Shown here piece by piece: positions 44,322-50,703 of a stretch of 64,000 nt of DNA; the stretch's first letter is position 1, and each line of letters opens with the position of its first letter. The notes under the pieces are model-generated. The model made no database searches. It was not told where the DNA came from and was given only the letters and a program-made list of their open reading frames with translations. Position numbers and translations under genes: made by a program. Source of the DNA: Fibrisoma limi BUZ 3 (lineage in GTDB: Bacteria > Bacteroidota > Bacteroidia > Cytophagales > Spirosomataceae); contig NZ_CAIT01000004.1 in assembly GCF_000296815.2 (NCBI RefSeq), positions 806,001-870,000 of the forward strand. The letters run 5' to 3'.

Positions 44322-44634
44322 AGCGCGTGGGGCAGGGGCTAAGGGTAAGGGTGTTGGAGTTTGATAGCAAAGACGACTGAGTTACGCGATCATTACAACA
44401 GATGCAGAAAAAGTATGGAACGTTGCATGAGGGACTGCTAGACTCGGTCTCCGCGACTCGGTCTCCGTGACTCGGTCTCCGTGACTCGGTCTGACGGAAC
44501 GTCTGACCGCTACTGTACCTGACCGGGTTCAAAAAGTCAGACGTTCCGCCTGTGTCCGCGCCGGAGGAAACGTTTACTGTGGCGTAGGATTGTCAGCGTG
44601 TACACCTCCAACCCTTTGCCCCTAGCCCCCGTCA
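44322..44634 (-). repeat. Repeat-filled gap: split class B arms, 14-bp tandem repeat, GTCTGAC inverted repeat
   Basis: The 313 bp hold no gene I can support. GGGGCTAAGGG-type text (44331-44359) is imperfectly complementary to CCTCCAACCCTTTGCCCC (44606-44630), so the outer parts look like one class B hairpin with about 245 bp inside it. Inside are 3.7 tandem copies of GACTCGGTCTCCGT (44441-44492) running straight into GGTCTGACGGAACGTCTGAC. CGGAACGTCTGAC (44495-44507) is exactly complementary to 44536-44548. The GTCTGAC word is the one seen at 16981-17005. Confidence 0.65.
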
Positions 44635-45462
44635 TTACTTTCCCTTCCGGACGTAGATACTGCCCTGCATGCTCTTCATCATGACTTCGGGGCCACCCCC
44701 GTTGATCTTGCCGTATACCCAATCTTCCACACTGACCCGGTACATGCCCGACTGGCTGGATCGCGTGGCTTTCGGCTGTGCTTTTTCGATGTCTATGTCA
44801 AAATCGCTGAAGATATCGCCCCGGTCAGATTTCATCTTGACGTTGGCTTTGGCATTGGAGGGAAACGTAACATCCACACGGCCGTTGAGCGTTGAAAAGG
44901 CCATGGGTGTTTTGGGGTCCACATCCCGGAAAGTCGCTCGCAAATCGCCATTGACCGTATTGGCTACCGCTGAACCACTAATGTTAGTCAACTCAATAGG
45001 ACCGTTGACGTTGTTGATTTCCAGTTCGCCGTTGACGTTTTCGACAGTAATATCGCCGGAGTTGACAGTGCTTAACTTGAGCGAGAACCGTTGTGGGACC
45101 TTGATCGTCAGATTAACCGGCTTCGCATGGCTGGTTGCGTGAACCTTCACCCGGTTATTGCGCTCTTCGGCCGACACTTCAAGGCTATTCCCCGTTGGGA
45201 TTCGTCTCATACCTGACTCAGTGTTTCGGCTTTCGCTTCGGGTAGTACGTCGTTGACCATCGGAGGCCGCGTCGATGACGACATCTTTGCCGTTGTAGCC
45301 CACTACGTGAATGAAGCCGTTTATTAAGCCGATTTCCATGGAACCGGGCTTGCCGGGGTCCGTTAGGGGGACAACCAATTGTTCTTTTACGTCATCCTGA
45401 GCAAAAACTGGTGCCGAACCGGTCAGGAGCAATAAGGCAATAGCCGTTACGATGTTATTCAT
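44635..45462 (-). CDS. DUF4097-like exported beta-solenoid protein (second of a pair)
   Basis: The 275-residue product has a signal peptide (MNNIVTAIALLLLTGSAPVFAQ) and a DUF4097-type repeat core from about 115. Successive short strands contain LSTVNSGDITVENVNGELEI, NNVNGPIELTNISG, ANTVNGDLRA and STLNGRVDVT, the (S/N)xxG-(D/P)I rhythm of this family. A charged, variable segment (QRRTTRSESRNTESG, about 75) precedes the solenoid. It starts five bases after its paralogue and is surely co-transcribed. The family is widespread beside anti-sigma factors and permeases, but its role (adhesin-like, or envelope-stress sensing) is unproven. Confidence 0.82.
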   Translation of the reverse strand: MNNIVTAIALLLLTGSAPVFAQDDVKEQLVVPLTDPGKPGSMEIGLINGFIHVVGYNGKDVVIDAASDGQRRTTRSESRNTESGMRRIPTGNSLEVSAEERNNRVKVHATSHAKPVNLTIKVPQRFSLKLSTVNSGDITVENVNGELEINNVNGPIELTNISGSAVANTVNGDLRATFRDVDPKTPMAFSTLNGRVDVTFPSNAKANVKMKSDRGDIFSDFDIDIEKAQPKATRSSQSGMYRVSVEDWVYGKINGGGPEVMMKSMQGSIYVRKGK

Positions 45463-45467
45463 GTCAA

Positions 45468-46319
45468 TTAGGATTGCTTTTTAATGTAAACGTTACCGTT
45501 GAATGTCTCGAAACGAAGGGTTTTACCACCGGCTCCGATACGTATGGATGTGTTTTTGTTGAGTTTATACACCGTCTTATCGCCCCGGCGCTCTTCGTTT
45601 TTAACGACCTGTACGGGTAGGATTTCGGTTTCAGGAAAGTCGGTGTAAAACTCGCCCTGAAAGCTTTTGAATTGCAGATCAGCCGAAAGGTTGGACGGGT
45701 AGCTGACTTTAATATCACCATTGAGGGTGTAATACGACGATTTCTCGGGTGGACTGGCGAGGTAGTTTGCTTCTACGTTGCCGTTGATGGTGTGGGCATT
45801 GGTGGCTCCTTTGGCATTGGTCAGCCGAATCGCTCCATTAACGTTACTGACCCGCATTGAACCCGTTACGTCCTTGACCGTTACGTCACCCCGGTTAACT
45901 GTCGCTACACGGACGTTCATCTGACGCGGTACTTTCACCGTAAAATCCAGCGTGAAGTCGTAGTCAATACGTCGATTGTTGCGGTCCTGCCAGTTGTTGC
46001 GATTCGGACGAGAATCAAACGGTTCAGCAATGTAAGCGATAATCGTATCGCCTTTCTGCTCGAAGGCCAGTTTGAACTCCCGCTTGCCTTCTTCGAGAGT
46101 TTCCTTGTCGTCGGCGGTGATGCGCTTATCCACCTCAAACGACACCTTATCGCCGGAAGTGCCCTCCACGTTGATAAACCCGTTAATGTTGTAGATGACC
46201 AATGTGCTGGCTCCGGTGAACTCCTTGCTCACCTTCTCGTTAAATTCGGGCGACTGGGCGTTCGATTGGGCACAAGAGAAGACCAGCCCCGCCAAAATGG
46301 GGATTAGAACGTTTTTCAT
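45468..46319 (-). CDS. DUF4097-like exported beta-solenoid protein (first of a pair)
   Basis: The 283-residue product has a signal sequence (MKNVLIPILAGLVFSCAQSNAQ). The VFSC could be a weak lipobox, so a lipoprotein is possible. NINGFINVEGTSGDKVSFEV opens the mature part. The solenoid rungs are ATVNRGDVTVKDVTG, SNVNGAIRLTNAKG, HTINGNVEANY and YTLNGDIKVSY, aligning with the rungs of the next gene. An Asn/Arg-rich loop (SRPNRNNWQDRNNRR, about 105) replaces that gene's charged segment. It follows the anti-sigma gene after 178 bp holding a 32-bp perfect inverted repeat. Confidence 0.82.
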   Translation of the reverse strand: MKNVLIPILAGLVFSCAQSNAQSPEFNEKVSKEFTGASTLVIYNINGFINVEGTSGDKVSFEVDKRITADDKETLEEGKREFKLAFEQKGDTIIAYIAEPFDSRPNRNNWQDRNNRRIDYDFTLDFTVKVPRQMNVRVATVNRGDVTVKDVTGSMRVSNVNGAIRLTNAKGATNAHTINGNVEANYLASPPEKSSYYTLNGDIKVSYPSNLSADLQFKSFQGEFYTDFPETEILPVQVVKNEERRGDKTVYKLNKNTSIRIGAGGKTLRFETFNGNVYIKKQS

Positions 46320-46349
46320 GATGGAAAGATTAAACAGTGAAAGGTTACT

Positions 46350-46490
46350 AAAGAGCGAAAGAGTGAATGAGTGAAAGAGCGGTTTAAACCACTGCTACAT
46401 TCTGATCTTTGGAAGAGCAACTTCGCTTCAGAGAGGGTTCACCACTAGGGCCCGACTTCGCTCTTTCACTCATTCACTCTTTCGCTCTTT
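46350..46490 (-). repeat. 32-bp perfect inverted repeat between the anti-sigma and DUF4097 genes
   Basis: Positions 46350-46381 are exactly complementary to 46459-46490, with a 77-nt loop. The arm is low-complexity, built from GAGYGAAW-like words (AAAGAGCGAAAGAGTGAATG, then AGTGAAAGAGCG). On the minus strand the first arm begins eight bases after the TAA stop of the anti-sigma gene. This is the longest exact inverted repeat I found. Confidence 0.88.
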
Positions 46491-46497
46491 GACTAGG

Positions 46498-47319
46498 TTA
46501 TGACAATTCCCGGATTGTTTGCTCGATTTTGCTCTTCACCAGGTCGTTAATGCCTTCCTGTTTGAGCATCTGCCGAAGGGGTTTCAACGAGCGTTTCTCC
46601 TGCAACTTCACCATCACGTCGGCCAGGGCAACCTGCACCAGCGGAGAGTCCTGCCTGGACAAGGAATGAACCAGTCCTTCGCGCACTCTCGAATCGTGGC
46701 CCAGATCGGCCAGGGCTTCGAGCGTCACCAGGCGCACGTTGACGTTGGGGTCGTTGTTGAGCGTTGTCAGCAGGGCATCAATCACGCGGCCGTCTACGTC
46801 ATTGATTTCCTTCGTGATGCTTACGGCCCGCAGTCGCTCCGTTGCCGATGGGTTCTCCAGCATCGAGAGCATCATCATCTGGCGCATTTCCTGCACCTGC
46901 GACGACAACGTATCGATCTGCTGCCTGTACGCTACGTCGGGCGACTGCTTCTGTTGTAGCCAGTAGCCCGACGCAACGCCAATGCTCACGAGCAGGAGAC
47001 TGTAGGCCAAGCGAGTTACTAATGTTGGTGTCCAGAAGGCCTTAATATGTTCCAGAATGCTCGTCCACGAACGTGTTGGCCTGGCTGCCTCGGCTTCAGC
47101 GAACGTATCGAGCATCGCGTAAAAATTCGCACGCATGTCCGGGCGGGGTTCCGGTGTCGGAACGGTCGCCATCAGTTGCCAGATCTGCCGGTTGTCTGCC
47201 AATTCCCGCTGGCAGTCGGGGCAATTAGCCAGGTGCGCGTCGAGGGCAGCTCGTTCGGTAGCCGGTAGCTCGTCGTTCAGGTAGTCAAGCAGCCTGTCTT
47301 TCGCGCCCTCGCAGTTCAT
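46498..47319 (-). CDS. Anti-sigma factor with zinc-finger-like head, one TM and HEAT repeats
   Basis: The 273-residue product begins MNCEGAKDRLLDYLNDELPA. The head has the zf-HC2 arrangement (early Cys, then DAHLANCPDCQ at about 28-38) that grips ECF sigma factors. A TM lies at about 103-122 (LAYSLLLVSIGVASGYWLQQ). The outer part has HEAT-like repeats (ALLTTLNNDPNVNVRLVTLE, ALADLGHDSRVREGLVHSL, SPLVQVALADVMVKLQEKRS), an unusual periplasmic domain for an anti-sigma. I chose the ATG at 47319, ten bases after the sigma stop; an in-frame TTG at 47340 would overlap it. It should hold the sigma factor inactive until an envelope signal arrives. Confidence 0.85.
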   Translation of the reverse strand: MNCEGAKDRLLDYLNDELPATERAALDAHLANCPDCQRELADNRQIWQLMATVPTPEPRPDMRANFYAMLDTFAEAEAARPTRSWTSILEHIKAFWTPTLVTRLAYSLLLVSIGVASGYWLQQKQSPDVAYRQQIDTLSSQVQEMRQMMMLSMLENPSATERLRAVSITKEINDVDGRVIDALLTTLNNDPNVNVRLVTLEALADLGHDSRVREGLVHSLSRQDSPLVQVALADVMVKLQEKRSLKPLRQMLKQEGINDLVKSKIEQTIRELS

Positions 47320-47329
47320 TATTTGTTTG

Positions 47330-47881
47330 TTAGTGTTCAAGCTTCAGGTAAATCTTTTTCAACTCGTTCATGGCCCGATGAACCCGCACTTTTACGGCAC
47401 CTTCTGATACGTTCAGAATTCGGGCAATCTCCTCATACTTCAACTCCTGATACCGGCTCAGCACCAGTACCTCGCGGTATTCGGGGCTGAGTCTGGTCAG
47501 TGCATCGTGGAGCGTTGCGAGCTCCTGTTCTTTCTGCAATGACTCATCGGCCGTTGTTCCGCCCCCGATTCGTTCGGCATATTCGGCTACATCCTGATGG
47601 TAGGCCGATCGCTTGTTCTTCTGGGCCGAGTCAACCAGTACGTTACGGGCCAGATGGTACATCCAGGAACGGAAGCTACCCTCGCCGGTGAACGTATGCC
47701 GGTATTTCAGCATCCGGTAGAACACCGTCTGGGCCATGTCTTCACTGGCGTCGGCGCTGCCGCTCATGTGATACAGGAAGCCGAACAGCTCACGATGATA
47801 GCGCTCAAAGAGTAAGCCCATCTTGTGCATATCGCCCGCCTTGACCTGAAGCATCAGCGCGTTGTCCGTTAGTGAATTCAA
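47330..47881 (-). CDS. ECF-type RNA polymerase sigma factor
   Basis: The product is about 183 residues. Region 2 spans about 10-80 (LLFERYHRELFGFLYHMSG, then DMAQTVFYRMLK and the FRSWMYHLARNVLVD promoter-melting part). Region 4 spans about 120-178 (LSPEYREVLVLSRYQELKYE, then NVSEGAVKVRVHRAMNELKK). No N-terminal start is certain: the frame opens at a TTG at 47971, but residues before LNSLTDNALMLQVKAGD are unlike any sigma factor. I therefore use the TTG at 47881; the first ATG (47854) would shorten region 2 slightly. It directs transcription of an envelope-stress-type regulon and is paired with the anti-sigma that follows. Confidence 0.88.
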   Translation of the reverse strand: MNSLTDNALMLQVKAGDMHKMGLLFERYHRELFGFLYHMSGSADASEDMAQTVFYRMLKYRHTFTGEGSFRSWMYHLARNVLVDSAQKNKRSAYHQDVAEYAERIGGGTTADESLQKEQELATLHDALTRLSPEYREVLVLSRYQELKYEEIARILNVSEGAVKVRVHRAMNELKKIYLKLEH

Positions 47882-47996
47882 CCTGGTAACGAATGGGTTT
47901 TTCGGAATCTGACGTGGAAACCGGGGGAATTGGAGAAGGTTACAGAGAAAGTTGAAAAAAAATCGAGGCAACCTGAAACCGCCTTGTAAAGAAGGA

Positions 47997-48050
47997 TACC
48001 CTACAACAGTAAGGTATCACTAGTCTTGACGTAATACCTGTTGTAGGGTA
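47997..48050 (-). repeat. Inverted repeat between permease 14 and the ECF sigma gene
   Basis: TACCCTACAACAG (47997-48009) pairs exactly with CTGTTGTAGGGTA (48038-48050); AAGGTAT and ATACC may extend the stem inward. It begins 14 bp after the stop of permease 14. A T-run (eight T on the minus strand) occurs about 40 bases further on, too far for a standard terminator. Confidence 0.65.
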
Positions 48051-48064
48051 GGTAATTGGCTAGC

Positions 48065-50437
48065 TTACTCTGCCCGTAGGCTCTTCGTCGGATTCATCAA
48101 CGCGGCCCGGATGCTTTGATAGCTCACCGTCAGCAGGGCAATAACCACCGCCACCAAACCAGCCAGCCCGAACATCCACCACTCAATGGTAATTCGATAT
48201 TCAAAGTTTTGCAGCCACTGTTGAGCCACGTACCAGGCCAGCGGAGTAGCCAACACAATGGCAGTCAGCACTAACTTGAGGAAGTCCTTCGACAGCAGCG
48301 TAACGATGCTGGCTATTGATGCACCCAGCACTTTCCGTACACCAATTTCTTTCGTCCGTTGCTCGGCTGTGAAAGCCGCTAAGCCGAATAAGCCTAAACA
48401 GGCAATGAAGATAGCCAACCCAGCAAATACGTTAGCCAGCGTTCCGACAACGGTTTCGCTTTTGTAGAGCTTCTCGTACCCGGAGTCAACAAACATATAG
48501 GTAAACGGAGAGGCAGGGTTCATCTTTTTGTACAAGGTTTCCAGACTGGCTAAAGCCTGTTTGGTTTGGCCGGGTTTCGTACGGACCAGCACAATGCCGT
48601 AATAATTTTCGTTCTGTAAGCGAACAATCAGGGGGCGGATTGCTTTGTGCAACGAATTGAAATGAAAGTCCTTCATTACCCCAATAATCTTTCCCGGTTT
48701 GCTCCAGAACGTGAGAGGTTGCCCAACCGGGTCTTTGTAGCCGATTCGTTTAGCGGCTGCCTCATTGATGAGGTAATTGGTTGAATCAGTACCAAAAGCT
48801 GTTGAGAAGTCACGCCCTTGTACGAGCTTGATATTCATGGTTTTGATATAGTCATACCCCACAGCCGTGTTATTAAACTGAATAGCCACCCTGGGATCTT
48901 TACCTGCCCAGCTTGCTCCGTCCGATGTGTTACTGTTTCCCAGTGGGCTCGTCTGAGAGTACGTCACAGCCTGAATACCAGGCATGCGGAGCAACTCATC
49001 CTTGAACGTCAAGTATCTCGTGCTCAAAGAGCTGCTGTTGGTCGAGATTTGAATCAGGTTATCGCGGTCGTAACCCAGGTTCTTGGTTTGGATGTAGTCA
49101 AGCTGCCGGTACACTACTACTGTGCCCACGATCATTAGCATCGACAGCGCAAATTGGAAAACCACCAGACCCCGACGGAATGACTGCGCTCCTGCGCCGA
49201 ATCTTAACGTACCCTTCAGCACCCGAACCGGTTGTAGTGACGATAAAAACAACGCCGGATAACTCCCCGCCAAACCACCCGTCACGACCAGTAAACCAGT
49301 CAACAGCACCCAGACGTAAGGCTGGTTGAGCGGTAGAATAAGCTGCTTGTCGGTTAATTGGTTGAAGAGTGGTACTGATAGTTCAGCCAGCAGCACGGCC
49401 ACGCCAAGCGCCAGCGTAGAGATGAGCAGGGCTTCACCCATAAACTGCCGGATCAACGACGCCCGCCCGGCCCCAACCACTTTCCGAACCCCTACCTCCT
49501 TCGCCCGCCTGAATGATCGGGCCGTAGCTAAATTCATGAAGTTGATGCTGGCAATTAACAGCAGAAACGCGGCTACGACGCTGAACAGCCGCACGTACTC
49601 GATACGGCCACCGTCGCGCTGTCCGTTTTTGAAGTTAGAGTACAGATAAGCTTCCGTCTCGGGTTGCAGAAACAGTTGAATATTGTATTTGGCCTCAATG
49701 TCCTTGTTGCGGCCTTTCAGAAAAGTCCTGAGTTTAGTATCAACTTTGGCCGGATCAGCATCAGAACGGAGTTGCAACCGGGTGCCAGGGCCAGAATTTT
49801 CCCACACATTAAGCCAGGGCTCTCGCTTCAGAAAGACATTCCAATTCAGCAGGAAATCATACTGGTCAGGTGCATTGTTGGGTAAGTTCTCGAACACGGC
49901 CGTTACTTGGTAATTGGTTTGATTATCGAGCCGCACAGACTTACCAAGCGCCGTTTGTGCATCACCAAAGTAACTCTCGGCCAATTTTTGAGAAATAGCG
50001 AGATTGTTGGGTGCCTTGAGGGCTGTTTCGGGTGAGCCAGCCAGCAACGTCATACCGTACATCCTGAACCAGTCGGCTCCAACAAAGTGTCCTGTTTGTC
50101 GGGCTACCTTGTCACCTACGCTCAGTACATGTTCTTCCGGCCCGGAAAACCCGGCTGCGTAAACAACCTCGGGAAGTGCTCGTTTCAGCTCATCTGCCAG
50201 AATGCCCGGCGTATCCTCGTCGGTCACAATCCGCCCGTCGGCAATTTCGTGTTCCATCACCCGGTACAGATACGGCGCGTTCGGGTACTGCCGGCCAACG
50301 CTCAGCTCATCCTGAATCCAAAGCCCAATCAGCAGACTGGACGTCATGCCCAGCGCCAGGCCCAGGATGTTGATGGCTGAGAAGGTTTTATTGCGGACCA
50401 GGTTCCGCCAGGCGATTTTGAAATAATTGCGTAACAC
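48065..50437 (-). CDS. FtsX/MacB-type ABC transporter permease 14, σ54-like unit, GTG start
   Basis: This 790-residue duplicated permease has motifs FRRAKEVGVRKVVGAG (about 313) and QRTKEIGVRKVLGAS (about 693). The tail is MNPTKSLRAE. The start codon is GTG at 50437 (the revcomp of CAC), while the other complete permeases start with ATG. The conserved M/V-LRNYFKIAWRNL opening makes the choice secure. It is closest to permease 13, but its last 80 bp are almost identical to the end of permease 16. Promoter D and dyad D lie upstream. Whether transcription continues into the sigma gene past the 47997-48050 hairpin is open. Confidence 0.92.
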   Translation of the reverse strand: MLRNYFKIAWRNLVRNKTFSAINILGLALGMTSSLLIGLWIQDELSVGRQYPNAPYLYRVMEHEIADGRIVTDEDTPGILADELKRALPEVVYAAGFSGPEEHVLSVGDKVARQTGHFVGADWFRMYGMTLLAGSPETALKAPNNLAISQKLAESYFGDAQTALGKSVRLDNQTNYQVTAVFENLPNNAPDQYDFLLNWNVFLKREPWLNVWENSGPGTRLQLRSDADPAKVDTKLRTFLKGRNKDIEAKYNIQLFLQPETEAYLYSNFKNGQRDGGRIEYVRLFSVVAAFLLLIASINFMNLATARSFRRAKEVGVRKVVGAGRASLIRQFMGEALLISTLALGVAVLLAELSVPLFNQLTDKQLILPLNQPYVWVLLTGLLVVTGGLAGSYPALFLSSLQPVRVLKGTLRFGAGAQSFRRGLVVFQFALSMLMIVGTVVVYRQLDYIQTKNLGYDRDNLIQISTNSSSLSTRYLTFKDELLRMPGIQAVTYSQTSPLGNSNTSDGASWAGKDPRVAIQFNNTAVGYDYIKTMNIKLVQGRDFSTAFGTDSTNYLINEAAAKRIGYKDPVGQPLTFWSKPGKIIGVMKDFHFNSLHKAIRPLIVRLQNENYYGIVLVRTKPGQTKQALASLETLYKKMNPASPFTYMFVDSGYEKLYKSETVVGTLANVFAGLAIFIACLGLFGLAAFTAEQRTKEIGVRKVLGASIASIVTLLSKDFLKLVLTAIVLATPLAWYVAQQWLQNFEYRITIEWWMFGLAGLVAVVIALLTVSYQSIRAALMNPTKSLRAE

Positions 50438-50483
50438 AGCGTCGAGAGTTTGTTAGGTCATGTATTTTACTGAGGTTTATAAT

Positions 50484-50499
50484 CCCAAATGGTATACCA
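50484..50499 (-). promoter_or_regulatory. σ54-like -24/-12 promoter D
   Basis: The minus strand reads TGGTATACCATTTGGG, fitting TGGYAYR-N4-TTGR and nearly identical to promoter B. The predicted start near 50472 leaves a leader of about 35 bp. Distance from the TGG edge to dyad D is 53 bp. Confidence 0.72.
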
Positions 50500-50551
50500 C
50501 AATTATAAGCATTTGTATAACAAGGTATTACATAGTTGCTGCAAATAAAAA

Positions 50552-50588
50552 TGTCCGCAAATGGACGGGTTAGGTACAGTTGTGGACA
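50552..50588 (-). promoter_or_regulatory. Upstream activating dyad D
   Basis: The plus strand reads TGTCCGCAAATGGACG (50552-50567) and ends TTGTGGACA (50580-50588). One base in each copy departs from the GTCCG-N4-CGGAC core, so this is the weakest dyad. The two copies are 21 bp apart centre to centre. Confidence 0.7.
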
Positions 50589-50615
50589 CTGTCTGAACCG
50601 CATGGGCGGCCCCGC

Positions 50616-50699
50616 AGGATTTATGTGATTTTGATAATCTCTATGATTCTGAACCGTACAGGTACTAATCAAGGTAATCATCAAAATCACATGAATCCT
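50616..50699 (-). repeat. 20-bp inverted repeat after permease 15
   Basis: AGGATTTATGTGATTTTGAT (50616-50635) pairs with 50680-50699 with one mismatch, around a 44-nt loop. It begins five bases after the stop of permease 15 and ends before dyad D, so it is well placed to end the permease 15 transcript. A T-run does not follow directly. Confidence 0.7.
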
Positions 50700-50703
50700 G
50701 GTC

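Noticed and set aside
44441-44492. Tandem 14-mer as a CRISPR array
   Set aside because: The copies are contiguous with no spacers, too short, and no cas gene is present.
44549-44575. Possible sixth GTCCG dyad (TGTCCGCGCCGGAGG)
   Set aside because: Only one half-site is intact and no σ54-like promoter stands 53-55 bp away.
46350-46490. Inverted repeat as the ends of a small transposon or MITE
   Set aside because: I see no flanking target duplication and no transposase; the arms are low-complexity and the same kind of structure fills many gaps with different text.
47882-47971. Phenylalanine-rich N-terminal extension of the sigma factor
   Set aside because: It begins with TTG, translates an 8-T run and resembles no sigma region; a start at 47881 or 47854 fits the family better.
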